Assembly (NCBI RefSeq): GCF_002878395.1
Contig: NC_061117.1
Location: forward strand, 225,127,704-225,191,703
Length of the DNA: 64,000 nucleotides
Direction: 5' to 3'
From: Capsicum annuum
Taxonomy: Eukaryota > Streptophyta > Magnoliopsida > Solanales > Solanaceae
Each line of letters starts with the position of its first letter. Position 1 is the stretch's first letter. Below the pieces are notes generated by a model. It ran no database searches. It was not told the origin of the DNA and saw nothing but the letters and a program-made list of their open reading frames with translations. This document shows, piece after piece, positions 23,596-36,599 of the stretch. The position numbers and the translations under genes were made by a program.

Positions 23596-23929
23596 TACAA
23601 ATTTAAGCAGAATGGTTAGCAAGAAAACAACTTTTACTCTTGGTTTAGAGCAGAATCAACAACCAACAAATGCTGACGCACATCTGCTAGTCATAGCACA
23701 TAAAGGGCAGCCCGGCGCACTAAAACTCCCGATAGGCACGGGGTCTCTGGAAGGACTGGACAACAAACTTTGAAAAAAGAATATTTCTCTATTCAAGTTG
23801 GTGAATGGTGAATGAATTCTCTTTATAATATATTCTACTATTTGTCCAATCCAATATCCAGTCAAGCTTTTTCTTTTTCTAATCTAACACTACTTTAGAA
23901 GTAGGACAAAGAGGGATAGCCAAATTGAT
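23596..23929. other. Gap between NMNAT and gypsy element, with SINE tail
   Basis: Holds a 3' fragment of the same SINE family at about 23702-23757 (minus strand, GTGCGCCGGGCTGCCCTTT). Otherwise nothing recognised. If NMNAT still has a start codon it should be in this stretch, but I found none with a matching splice site. Confidence 0.55.
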
Positions 23930-26900
23930 CACAAGAGGATGAATAATCTCAGGAGGAACTGCATGGCAATCCTTGAGTTGGTAAATGTGAAATATGGGAT
24001 GGAACAAGGCTTCAGGAGGTAACAGAACAGTATAAGCCACCGCACCGACCTTCTCAATTGTAGGATAGCGCCCAAAATACCTGAAAGAAGTTTATGATTT
24101 GGAAAAGAAGCCAAGGAAGATTGTCTGTAGTGCTGGAGTTTGACAAACACCCAATTACCAACTACAAATTGTGTATCAGTTCTGTGAGAATCAGCATGGG
24201 CTCTCATTTCCTACAAGCTCTCATTAAATGAAACTTAGCCATTTTCTACTTGAATTCTCTGGAAAGAATCACTTCTTCAATAGAAACTGTGGATGTATCA
24301 CCATGTAATTAAGGAAGATGTAGGGGAGGTGGAAAACCTACAAAAGCTCACAAGGAGAAGTTTTGATAGAAGAGTGATAAAAAACGTTAAATCATCATTC
24401 ATCCAAGCCTAGAAGAAAAACCCAAAAATGAGGAGAATCTATACAAAAGCATCTTAAATAAGTCTCCAAGCCCTATTTAGAACTTCACTTTGACCATCAG
24501 ATTATGGATGGTAAGCAGTGGATGTTTGTAAAGTGACCCCCTGAGCAGTAAGGAACTCCTTCCAAAAGGAATTGATAAGGATGGGATCCCAATCACTAGT
24601 GATGGAAGCAGGGAATTCATGGAGTTTAAAAATATGGTCTAAGAAGATGGGAACCAAGGATTGAGTTGTATAAGTATGGGAAAGAGGAATGAAATATCCA
24701 TATTTGGTAAGTCTATCAACAATTATCCAAATGACAGCTTTAGTCTTAGATTTGCGAAGTCTATCAACAATTACCCAAATGACTACTTTAATCTTAGACT
24801 TGGGAAGTCTTTCAATAAAATCTATTATAATATCAATCCAACAAAGAGAGGGAATGGGAATTGGTTGTATAAAACCAGGAGACGCAACAATTTCATACTT
24901 GTTTCTCTGACATGTTGTACATTTATGAGTCAAGTCCATGATATCCTTCCTAATGCATTTCCATTATGAGTAAGCTAATACTTTTTGGTAGTATCCTATT
25001 TTGGAGTAGAATGCCAAAGTGAGATGATTTTGGTTCCCAGTGTTGTATCCTTCCCCTTCTTCTGAACTATCCATTAAGCCAAGTGAAGGAATCTTGAGGA
25101 GCATAAGAGAGGGACTAGATGAGTGTTTGTAACTCAAGATCAGCATATCAACTAGCTTTAATCTCTTGCCAAAGAGTATCTTGAACAAAAGATACCATAA
25201 GGGACATGAGCTCAGCTCCACAATCCTAGACAAGGCATCAACAACAACATTTTCCTTCCCTTCTTAAATTGAGTCTCAAAATAAAAATGAAGAAGCTTAG
25301 CAAGCCATCTAAATTGTGAATCAGTGTGGATTTTTTGATCAAGTAAGAACTTCAGAGCCTTTTGACTAGTTCGTACAATAAAATGTAACCCTATCCAGTA
25401 GTGTGATCAAATAGTCATAGCAAACACCAAAGCTAAAAGTTCTCTCACATAGACACACAAAGAAATATGTTTAGGGGCCAGATCCTTACTAATAAAGGCT
25501 GCTGGATGTCCTGATTGCAACAAAACTGCATCAATGCCTGAGTCACTAGCATCAATTTTAACAACAAAGAGAATAGCATAATTGGGAAGAGTCAAAACAA
25601 AAGCTAAAGTGAGGGATGACTTTAGAGTAGGAAAAACATTTTCAGCTTCTTCTGAGCAATGAAAGTTATCATTTTTTAAGAAGCTTATGAGAGGTCTATT
25701 GATAAGACCATAACTTTGGATAAACTTCCTACAGTAGCAAAATAACCTAAGAAACCCTCTTACCATGACTGAACAACTGTAATCTTTTTAGGATTTATGG
25801 TGTCACCAGCTTTGGAAATGAAATGGCCCAGATATTCAACATTAGCAACACCAAAGGCACATTTAGATATCTTAGATAATAAGCTATGCTACTCAATCAC
25901 ATTAAACACTTACTGCAAATGGGTTACATGATATTGTAAGGACAAACTGCAAATTAGAATATCATCAAAAAAAATCAACGCAAACTTCCTCAAGAATGGT
26001 TGGAACTGGTGATTCATAAGACACTGGAAAGTGGAGGGGCCATTGGTTAAGCTAAAGTGCATAACCAAGTATCCTTAATGTACCATATGAGTTCTCACAG
26101 AAATCTTAGATACATCTTCAGGCACCATTCTAATCTAGTAATAAACAGACCTAAGATCAATTTGAAAAAGATAGATACACTATCTAGCTCATCTAAGAGG
26201 TCATCAATAATGGTAATGGGAAATTTATGCTTCATAATAGCATTGTTCAACTCCCTATAATCCACACAGACCCTTCAAGTACCATCCTTCTTGCCTACAA
26301 GTACTACTGGAGAGGTAAATGGGTTTTTACTGTAGTGAATTACACCTTGATCCAACATATCTTTCACCAATTTTTCCATAATATCCTTATTCATGAAAGA
26401 ATACCTGAAAGGTATTAAGTTGATAGCTTTAGTCCCAAGCTACAAGGTAATTCTATAATCAAAAGGTCCTCTTCTAGGAGGTAAAGCCACAGAATTATTG
26501 AAAATTTTGCTATACCGATAAGAAGCTTATCAATAACATGAGGAACTATATTGGTGCTACTAAACTGCAAAACATAAAAGTGTCACAATACTCATCAGTA
26601 CCGGTCAGTTGAATCTGTAACATAAACATTTGAACACCTTCATTGCTCTACTTATTCACAGCCTTAGTACTAGAGTGCGTATATTCCTCAAATGCCTCGC
26701 TCAATAAGTGATGCTCCCCTTTATAGTAACATGACATAGTTAGGGAACTAAAATCCATATAACTAATGTCTTAATCCATAGAGCACTAAGAACCACATCA
26801 TGTCTACCCATAGAAAATACAAGTGCGTGCTCCGTAAAAGTAGTACCTTGTAGGATCCACTGAAAATTCCTCACCATCCCCTATGTATCATGCTTGGAGT

Positions 26901-27780
26901 TATTGCTTAGATTTACATACCCAACCTTAGTAGGATTTACTTATAACCAAGACTTTTAGCAGCTTCAGCATCAATAAAATTATATGTACAACCACCATCC
27001 AACAACACTTGTAAAGGTCTTTTACAGTTATACCCCACCATATGGATAGTTTGACCACCTTGCAACCCACTTAAGGCACAAAGAGGGATAAGAAATTGTC
27101 AACACCAACTTCTGACAAATCTCCAATAGATACAATAGTGTCAACTGTACGTGATGACTCGTTAAGAGGTTTATCATCAAGGTTCTCCAAATCCATGACA
27201 AATAATTGATTAGGTAGATTGAACTTGTTACCAAATGTATAATTTCCATCATAAAGTAACACAAACCCTTAGCTCTTTTGGCCTGTAATATAGTTGGTGA
27301 TATGGTTTTTCTAGATTTTAAAAACTAGGTTGATGTATGGTATATGGATGGATGGCGTTTAGCACTTTGGATGGGTGACTGATGTGGAAAGAGGATGGTT
27401 TGGTCAAGGCCAGGTTAGTAGGCTAAAATTTGTTGAATTGTTGGATAGGAACATTTAGTGAGGAAGGCTTTGGAGATCTGTGAGAAACAGTTAGGGCAGC
27501 TTAGCCAATCTAGCAAGTCTATAGGTTTTGTTAAGGTTCATGGTTCATACATCATGACAGAGTTAACTAAATTCATCATGCAGTCCTCCAAGGAAATAGG
27601 AAATGGCTTGGTCAATAGTGAGACTGCATTGGGCTAACAATCTATCAAAAGCAAATTTGTATTTCCTAACAGATCAAGTTTGCCTCAATTATTTCAATTC
27701 GAACATGGAGTAGCAGAATCATCACTAAATATTTCAGATAAAGCAGCAATATACTCCTCCAAAGGAGTAAGGTGAATTAA
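23930..27780 (-). mobile_element. Degenerate Ty3/gypsy (chromovirus-like) element
   Basis: Minus-strand order: protease remnant (~27050-26940, LLDGGCTYNFIDAEAAK), reverse transcriptase (~26350-25800; KKDG, RVCVDYRELNN, then FFDDILI), RNase H (25766-25407, KIDASDSGIDAVLLQ), integrase (24939-24502) and C-terminal region (24207-23930, VVGNWVFVKLQHYRQSS). Frames are broken many times, gag is hardly recognisable (27300-27780) and no LTR pair was found. The protease-RT-RNaseH-IN order and the VGDWV(F/Y)VKLQ-type tail are typical of plant Ty3/gypsy chromoviruses. Confidence 0.85.
24502..24939 (-). pseudogene. Gypsy integrase core with internal 48-bp tandem duplication
   Basis: Contains a zinc-finger end (CTTCQRNK), the DFIERLPKS segment, VDRLTKYGYFIPL around the first catalytic Asp, ITSDWDPILINSFWKEF around the second, and ends QTSTAYHP. 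The stretch encoding KSK-K-VIW-IVDRL occurs twice in tandem (24709-24756 and 24757-24804), a 16-codon in-frame duplication. A full integrase would insert the cDNA; this copy is neither complete nor embedded in an intact pol. Confidence 0.85.
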
Positions 27781-27799
27781 ATCACCCACGAAAGCAAAT

Positions 27800-29610
27800 A
27801 AAGGACTATGCATTTCACTACTAAAAATCAAACAGCTCATTCAGGCATTTTCCCAAACAGGTAATACGCATTTCACAACTAACTTTTCTAAACACAACAT
27901 CATGAATCAAACAGCTCATTCAGACAACTCGAAGCATCTAACATGAATGTCAACTTAGGATAACGCTTATTCGTTCCCAAAAATTACCACATTTTATGAA
28001 TATTCATGGCTTAAATTAAATCACAGTCTTTTACATGCTCGCTAATGGTAAAGGAACAATCTTTTTACATGAATATTACCATTCTCTATTTCATTTTCCG
28101 GTATAATTCCTTAATTAGCACACTTTATAACAAACAACAAAAAAATTCAAACCTTTTTTTTTACTTGACATATTACTGGTGAAGAATATTTTCCAGCGAG
28201 GAATTCCGACAACACAATCATTAGAGAAAGCAAATAAGGAATACGCACTTCCCTACTAAAAATCAAACAGTTCATTTCAGGCTTTATAACAAACAGTTAA
28301 TAGGCATTTCACAACTCACTTGAAATAAACATAGGATAAAGATTACTCGTCCCCAAAAATTACCACATTTATGAATATTGATGGCGTAAAATAAATCACT
28401 ACCTTTAACATGCTCACTAATGGTAAATGAGCAATCTTTTTACATGAATATTACCATTCTCTATTCCATTTTCTGGTATAATCCCTTAGTTTTCACACTT
28501 TCTAGAAAAACAAAATTCAAACTTATAAATGTTCGTTACATCAACATCTAACTGTAAAGCCAAGCAATAGACTCGATTACTCACTTTTCTAAACATAATA
28601 TCAAGAATCAAACAGCTCATTCAGACAACTCGAAACGTCTAATGTAAACACAATGTAGGATACAGATTACTCATCCACCCAAATTACCACATTTTATGAA
28701 TATTGATGGCTTAAATTAAATCTCCGCCTTTTACATTCTCAATAATGTTATTATGTCAAATGAACAATCTTTTTACATGAAGCACCCTAGTGTCTGACCT
28801 AGTGATCCATGAATGCCGTGAGGTCTCAGGTTCAAATCCCACCATAGACAAAACCACTATGTAAGCCTCGTTGGATAGAATTACCTGATTCCGTGGAATT
28901 AGTTGAGTTACGCGCAAGAAGCCACGTCTTCTCCAAATACAATATCACGAATCAAACAACTCAAAGCGTCTAACATGAAAACAATTCAGGATAAAGATTA
29001 CTTGTCCCCGAAAACTACCACATTTTATGAATAATGATGGCTTAAATCAAAACTCTACTTTTTACATTCTCACTAAAGTTAATGAACAATCATGTATGTA
29101 GTGATCAATGACGTGGGATAATGATGAGGCCTCAAATTTAAATCCCAGTTAAGTTGCATGAACTCTTCATTTTCGATGCCGCACTCGTGTCATCACTACT
29201 TCTCGAGAATCCAGCATGCATAGAATCGCAACAGAGACAAAAATACTAGATAATATCTTCTCATCTATCCTATCTTTATTGGATAAGTTACCCAATACCC
29301 ACAGAATTAGTTGAGTTACATGCAAGCTGTCCATGACACAACATTTATCAAACAAACAAAAAAAATATATATTTTTACATGAATATCAAAAAAAAAAGTT
29401 TGCACACTTTTTAAGAGAAAAAAAAACGGAAACTTGTAAACGCATATCAATTAGAGAAAATAATTAAAGACAAGCAAAATTGACAACTTACTAGACATAT
29501 TAGCTGGTGAAGAGTATTTTCTATGGTACTAAGTAAGTATTATATGCTGTAAGAGCCTTATAAATAACCACAATAAATATGGTTTTCGTGTAAAATAAGA
29601 ATTACTTAAA
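27800..29610 (+). repeat. Repeat array A (left, inverted partner at 61490-64000)
   Basis: Four to five units of about 320-380 bp, each with CAAACAGCTCATTCAG, CAACTCGAARCRTCTAA (consensus), a TTACCACATTTTATGAATAT core and AATCTTTTTACATGAA. Core positions are about 27984, 28360, 28683 and 29017. Some units contain a SINE. The outer edge, with GACAACTTACTAGACATATT and CTATGGTACTAAG at 29485-29560, matches the reverse complement of 61560-61630. Confidence 0.85.
28785..28925 (+). mobile_element. tRNA-derived SINE in array A
   Basis: Begins CACCCTAGTGTCTGACCTAG (A-box-like, mutated), has a B box GGTTCAAATCC and runs to GAGTTACGCGCAAG. A second, more diverged copy lies at about 29095-29340. Inverted copies lie in the right array. 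Confidence 0.7.
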
Positions 29611-30889
29611 ATAAAAATTCGATTGGTCACAATATAATTATTTTTAAAATTTATGAAAATGTAATAAATAATAAGGGAAGTTATATCATAAATTGATAAA
29701 TATCTTGGTAGAAATTAAAAGGGCTTATTTTTCACAAACTAAGGTTGGTTTATTGTGGCACGAGATTAATTTTAGAATGAGTTTATCTCATATTTGATTT
29801 GAATAAAATCAGTAAATAATTTATCACAAAATTATTTATTTGAAATTATAGTTTTTTTTAGGGTGAGAAAATAATCCTTTGATAACTTGTCATGATAGAA
29901 CTAAAACAACGTACACCTAAAATTAAACACCACTCGTGTGATATTGTGTTTATTAACCCTAATATAATCAGAGCAAACGGGAAGCTCTAAATATTGGGAA
30001 AATATGGATAAACTTATCAAATTACTACTTCAAATTATGAACTTTGACTGCTTTTGTTTTGGAACTTCATCTGAAAAGAAGAAGAAGAAGAAGATGTTTC
30101 CACATCTTAAAGGTGATTGTATTTTTATAGTATGTTTTTTTTTTCATGTTTGGGCCAGATGCTTCACAATTCCATTAGATATGTGGCTAATGCTCAAATT
30201 ATTTTTAATTGCAGGGAAGTCATAAAAGAATATAATTGAAGAGAATAGACTTGTGAAGCAGTTGAAGAATATAATTGAAGAGATGGTTGTGGAACAGTGA
30301 AAAAATATATATGATGAGGTGAGTTTATATTATGTCTATGATCATGTATCTTAATGTGAATGAATTTGCAATCTAGTTGAGTGCAAATCTGTTAATTAAA
30401 AACTTTCTCTATTTATTAATTCTATTGTAATCTTAAATTCTCACGTTCGAGTTCAATTTGAGATTAGTAAAGATGAATAAAGTATTTGATTGAAACCAAT
30501 ATTCGAATATGAAAGAACCATAACCCTAGAAATAGAAGTGTAATTCCGCATTGAAATGGAGTTATGATATTCCAAGCAGAGCCTGACCATGATTTTTTGT
30601 ATAAATAAATCAAATAACATATGTAAAGCGAGTAAGCTACTAGTTCGTTAGGTATAACGTGTTTCGGTCAGCTTTAAAGGCTTGCAAACTTGGAAGATTG
30701 AGTTTCATCCTACAAATGATAGCCTTTGAAGGCCGCCCATGGAATGCACTGTACGGTAGTAGTTTATGTTAGTTTTTTATCCGGTGCCTTCTTTATGACT
30801 TTCGATTGAAGGTAGTGTTGAGCTCCGCCCGATGGTGATGATAAAAAATCGAAGAATATTGGTGTATTATTGGTTGAATTATAAAGAAA
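29611..30889. other. AT-rich intergenic DNA
   Basis: Contains one small open frame at 30004-30225 (starts MDKLIKLLLQIMNFDCFCFG, with a Lys run); it has a possible donor near 30112 and acceptor at 30214 but no family I recognise, so I do not call it a gene. The rest shows nothing. Confidence 0.45.
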
Positions 30890-31262
30890 ACTAAACCAAC
30901 ACACTTACCTCATGACCTTTTGACTGTGGCTCTAATAGCCTGGCCACAACCAGACATACCATGCGCTACTTTTGTAGTACTTACGAAGCTCAACGACTAG
31001 TACATCTTGTGTTACTTCATTGAGACCCATCACATTTATATATGGTAATCCATTCACACTTCTGAATCTATATAGTGTCATTTCCATTTGAATTCTCAAG
31101 GTCGAAAATGTGAGCTGCAGCTGCATGCAAAGGTCAATGAAGTTGTTCAGACCACCTTGCATCAATGATATCGATATAACTTCTTCATATTTTTTCTATA
31201 TATCCACCAAACGAAACACTTTGATCAGAGGACCACCAACTTTAAGTGCTTGGACAACATCA
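30890..31262 (-). pseudogene. hAT-type transposase fragment
   Basis: Minus strand reads, with frame changes, QALKVGGPLIKVFRLVD, then RPLHAAAAHIFDLE, then TQDVLVVELRKYYK and GCGQAIR. These follow the order of the plant hAT transposase region that includes the PLHAAA motif. Several stops and deletions; no terminal repeats identified. Confidence 0.6.
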
Positions 31263-31408
31263 CTAGATTAACACTGAAATTCATATTTTTTGTTCTGCAA
31301 TTGATGTAGCTAGCCTTCTTCTTTAACAGTTGTTCCTCGATCGATTTTGTACACACACAAACATATATAAGTGAACTACTAAAGCACTTGCTTTTTCCTA
31401 TCTAGGCC

Positions 31409-32443
31409 ATGGAAATCCACTTCCCAGTGGAAACAATTGTGGAAATCCTCATCAGGTTACCTGTGCAGTCTCTTCCTCGATTCAAATGTGCTTCAAAATC
31501 TTGGAAGACGTTGATCTTGCGTCCATACTTTAAGTCGAAGCATTGCAATAATCATGCAAAGAATAATAAGAAGCTTCTTATTGCTCGAATGAACCCTGAG
31601 GTTCGTACGATATCATATTATCGTTCTTCTTTATCTTCATCATCCTCGTCTCAACCACTACAAAAGCTTGTTTGCCCTTCAAATCATGATCTGAGAAATT
31701 ACGCAATAGCATGTTGTTGCGATGGCTTGTTTCTTCTTCGGTGTCGTGGTGAATTTTTACTGTGGAACCCATCCACAAATTAAGCAGTACAACTTCCTAA
31801 TTATGAATTTCCAGACGCAACCAGTTTCGGGTTGGGATATGACTCGATTAGCGATGACTATAAGATTCTTGCGACTGAAAATTGCAATGGTGACAGGCGG
31901 CCCAATAAAATCCTGCGCTTCTTGGAGAGAAATCGATAACTATCCTCCTGGCTTTCGCGATACTACGTATGGCGATTTGGCATTTCATTGGATCTGTATG
32001 GATGATTTACTCAAGTCTTTTGTGATTTCGTTTAATATATCAAATGAGGTGTACGGAGAGATATATCATTGCCTGAGGAAATTTGCATTATTATTTCGGT
32101 TGATGGCTATGTAGTACGTGGCATTTCAGTATTAGAAGGAATGCTTTGTGCTTATTGTACTTGCAGAGAGATGGCGGTAGGCACTTTTAAATTATGGATA
32201 ATGAAAAACTATGGTGTCAAGGAATCTTGGACTAAATTATTTACGATACGAGAGGCCAATTTGTTTTTAGTCATACCGAAATATATGTTTGCGGATGGTG
32301 ATGTGCTACTCTACTACCAAGAGGCTATATGTCGTTGCTTTAGGACGTCCAAAGGACCATATGAATTGTTAGATTCATATCACGCCTTACTACAAGAATT
32401 TGTTTATACGGAAAGTTTGATCTCTCCAAAATTACTTATTTAG
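31409..32443 (+). pseudogene. F-box protein with F-box-associated domain, broken
   Basis: F-box proteins are the substrate receptors of SCF ubiquitin ligases. Residues 4-41 form an F-box (FPVETIVEILIRLPVQSL, KCASKSWKTLI). The F-box-associated domain follows (GLFLL, FLLWNPST). A TAA at 31781-31783 interrupts right after NPSTN, although the same frame continues with YEFPDATSFGLGYDSISDDY. A second stop at 31937 coincides with a frameshift (FVISFNISNEVYGEI is in another frame), and a compensating shift near 32060 restores the first frame for the C-terminal part (LPEEICII to the end at 32443). At least three lesions, so a recent pseudogene. Confidence 0.85.
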
Positions 32444-34017
32444 TATTAGCTTATCTTTGATCAAGTCACCTTTTTATTTCTTTCTATAGCATGCTACACC
32501 TTTTATTTTTACTAAGTTTATTAACTTGTAAGTAGACACTTCTCAATAAGTAATGGTCTTTTGTTAAATTGTTTATTAGCATAATATAACTTGTTATATT
32601 TTTATGTAAGTCTTATTTTAAAAAGTTGAAAATTTAATGTTCAAATTTACATGGAACATCAGTAAATTTCAACCTCTTTAAACAAATTGAAGTAGAGGAA
32701 TCAAGCCAACTACACTTAAAGTCTACTGTAGTTCTGCTTTGTTCTTGCCATTAGACTTCAATAATTTGTTGTTGTTGTTTATGCGCGTGTGTAAACACTT
32801 TTCACACTTTCAATATTTTTGTTTTCCTTAAACTTTATTTCAGTTATACTTGTAAAATTGTAATCCATGCATAAATTTCTCAAATGCGTTCAAACGTTTG
32901 GAATATTAATGATTAATAATTTACATAGGTACTTATCTTTTTTAAGGATCTTGGGGGGCAATTTTTTTCAGGAAAATCTAAATCTGCTGTCATAAGCTTT
33001 TTTTTGTTCACTATTTCTTTGAATTCAACGGCCAGAGATATCGTCATATCACTTCGGATTAAAGGGATGTTTGGATGAGCTTTTTTTATAGTAACTTTTA
33101 GCTTCTTTTTCTTTCTTTTTTTATTTTGTAATTTTAATCCTAAATTAGAATGCTTAAAATTATTTTTTGTCTTTGCCAAAAATCTTCAACAACAAAAAAA
33201 AAAATTAAAAACAATACTGAGTGTTGTTGATTGGAATGGGTCTGCTTGGATACATTATTGAGTGTTGTTTCGATTAATTAGAAATAGTAATAAGAGTTTA
33301 AAACTTGAATTGATTTAGAGCAGATTTGAGCTAAATTTCACTTCAAAGGTGAAGTTCCAGCAATTTCATAAATAAGCTTAGTTTTGTGTGTGTATTGCTA
33401 CAAAGAAACGAGTATACATTGAGAAAATTAAATTTGAAATTTTGGTGTAGTATTTGAGGTGTTTTTGATTGAATCTGATGTTTGTATTCAAGGTAGAAGA
33501 TGAAGTCGATTTTTTGTATAATACTGTATAATATTGTATATGAGTGTATTAGACATCTCTTATAATTTGCATTATTTAATAATATACATAGTTATACAAA
33601 TATATACATATGTCTATATAATGTTTATACAATGTATCTGCATTGTATAAGTGTGTATGAAATGAAAAAGAAAAAGAAAATCACTCAAATAAAAAGATTA
33701 TATTGTATATACAGCAACATACAATACAGTGTATTAAAAAACGAACTTCGTCTGTTTTCTCGAATCCAAATACCAATTCATCCAAAAACTCTTCAAAATT
33801 ATACCAAATCATCAAAAAATTCAGATTTTGACTCCTCAATACATAACTGATCTTTTGTAACCATATCTACTCAAAACAAAACTTATTTACAAAAATTTGA
33901 TTCTCAGATTTTGAAGCTTCGAGCTTCAAGAATGGTTAACTAATTCTACCCTATTTAACATAAAAGATGAATTAATTAAAAAGATCGATCAATTTAAATT
34001 GAATGACGAAAAATCAA
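32444..34017. other. AT-rich intergenic DNA
   Basis: No gene recognised. Holds homopolymer runs (32990-33200) and a patch of TGTATA-rich short repeats (33510-33740). Confidence 0.5.
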
Positions 34018-34289
34018 ACTGAGCTTATGGCTGTCAAGTGGGCCGGCCGGGACAACCCGGAACCGACCTTATAAAATTAATCGAGTTGTGGGCCTGGGCG
34101 GGTCCGGGTTGGGGGTTAAGTGGGTCGGGCGGTCCGGGCTTAATAGTAAAAATTTCAAAAACCACCCTAATCCGGCCCACTTAACCCAACCCAGTCAAAC
34201 CCACCTAAACTCGGTCAAACCCGGTTAAAAATCTGGTCAAACCCGGTCAAAATTTAAAAAAAAAAACAAAACTACATTAGAATTTACAA

Positions 34290-34408
34290 AATATATACAC
34301 ATATACATAATTACACATATATACGCACCATTCAATATATACGACTATACGTACTACTTTAAATAAAACATCTACTACAACATATATATACTGCAATATA
34401 TATAAGTG

Positions 34409-34440
<32 letters not shown>

Positions 34441-35711
34441 AGTTTTATACTAATTTGTAAAACATATACACATGTATACATTAAATATACACATCTATAG
34501 AAGATATATACACAAATATACACACCATTCAATATATAGATACTACATTAAGTAAAACATATACAACAATATATGTATATACTACAATATTGATATAGTT
34601 ATATACTAATTTATAGAACATATAACATGTATACATTAAATATACACATCTATAGAAGATATATACACAAATATACGCACCATTTAATATATATGTACTA
34701 CTTTAAGTAAAACATATACTACAATATATGTATATACTACAATATATATATAGTTATATACTAATTTATAAAAATACACGCATGTATTCATTAAATATGC
34801 ACGTCTATTGAAGATATATACACAAATATACGCACCATTCAATATATATGTACTACTTTAAGTAAAACATATACTACAATATATCTATATACTACAATAT
34901 ATATATATAGTTATATACTAATTTATAAAGCATATATGCATGTATACATTAAATATGCACGTCTATAGAAGATATATACACAAATATTCACACCATTCAA
35001 TATATATGTACTACTTTAAGTAAAACATATACTACAATATATGTATTTACTACAATATATATATATATAGTTATATACTAATTTATAAAACATATACGCA
35101 TGTACACATTAAATATGCACGTCTATAAAAGATATATACACAAATATACGCACCATTCAATATATATGTACTACTTTTAGTAAAACATATACTACAATAT
35201 ATATAGTTATATACTAATTTATAAAACATATACACATGTATACATTAAATATACACGTCTATAGAAGATATATACACAAATATTCATACCATTCAATAAA
35301 TATGTACTACTTCAAGTAAAACATATACTACAATATATATACTACAATATATATAGTTATATACTAATTTATAAAGCATATACACATGTATACATTAAAT
35401 ATACACGTCTATAGAAAATATATACACACCAATATACGCACCATTCAATATATATGTATTACTTTAAATAAAGCATATACTACAATATATATAGTTATAT
35501 ACTAATTTATAAAACATATACACATGTATACATTAAATATACACGTCTATAGAAGCTATATATACAAATATACGCACCATTTAATATATATGTACTACTT
35601 TAAGTAAAACNNNNNNNNNNNNNNNNNNNNNNNNNNNNNNNNNNNNNNNNNNNNNNNNNNNNNNNNNNNNNNNNNNNNNNNNNNNNNNNNNNNNNNNNNN
35701 NNNNNNNNNNA

Positions 35712-35749
<38 letters not shown>

Positions 35750-36330
35750 GTTATATAGTTATATACTAATTTATAAAATATATACACTTGTATACGTTAA
35801 ATATATACGTCTATAGAAGATATATACACATATATATGCACTATTCAATATATATGTACTACTTTAAATAAAATACACTACAATATATACACACACTATA
35901 TATATAGTTATATACTAATTTATAAAGCATATACACACGTATACATTAAATATATACTACTTTAGAAGATATATACACACATATGCGTACCATTCAATAT
36001 ATGTACAACTTTAAATAAAATATACTACAATATATATACACTATAATATTTATACACACTATATATATTGTTATATACTAATTTATAAAACATATACACT
36101 ACAACTTCGTAACATATACACTGTACAACATATATACGTCTATAGAAGATATATACACATATATACGTACCATTCAATATATATGTACTATTTTAAATAA
36201 AATCTACTACAATATATATATACTACAATATATAATTATATATATAGTTATATATTAATTTATAAAGCATATACACATGTATATGTTAAATATATACGTC
36301 TATAGATGATATATATACACATATATAAAT
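34290..36330. repeat. ~150-bp AT-rich tandem array inside the hAT element
   Basis: At least twelve visible units, each with CATGTATACATTAAATAT, CGTCTATAGAAGATATATAC, CACCATTCAATATATATG, TACTACTTTAAGTAAAACAT and GTTATATACTAATTTATAAA. Marker positions are about 34452, 34613, 34765, 34921, 35079, 35218, 35370, 35505, 35769, 35922, 36081 and 36258. The gap at 35611-35710 falls inside it, so the copy number is underestimated. Confidence 0.9.
35611..35710. other. Assembly gap (100 N)
   Basis: Placeholder gap in an AT-dinucleotide stretch of the tandem array. Confidence 0.99.
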
Positions 36331-36599
36331 TAATAATACTTGATAGTAAATTAATAATATATTAAAACTAAGTTATAGTTAAATCCAATTTGAAAAAAAA
36401 AAAAAAAACGGACCGGTTAACCGGCGGGCCCTAACCGGGCTTGGTCCAGGCCTGATTAACCGGGCACAAATCAATAAAAAAAAAAAACGACCCGGGAATC
36501 AGTACCCTAAAGCCCTGGGGTTTATCGGGCCATTTTTGTTAATGGGCCGGGTCAGCCCGGCCCGTTTGACACCTTAACTGAGCTAGATATTGTGTTAAA

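Larger units (their letters stand above)
34026..36576. mobile_element. Non-autonomous hAT element with an internal minisatellite
   Basis: Ends are inverted repeats: left TATGGCTGTCAAGTGGGCCGG-type start, right CCGGCCCGTTTGACACCTTA. They are flanked by an 8-bp target duplication ACTGAGCT (34018-34025 and 36577-36584), the hAT hallmark. The subterminal parts are GC-rich (CCCGG and GGTCAAACCC repeats at 34040-34250 and 36410-36560). The ~2 kb between them are a tandem array. No transposase. Confidence 0.85.

Noticed and set aside
27028..27264. Two overlapping short proteins
   Set aside because: Fragments of a degenerate gypsy element rather than separate genes.
34300..36330. Possible CRISPR-like array
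   Set aside because: Plant nuclear context, no fixed repeat/spacer pattern; units repeat in full, so it is a tandem minisatellite.
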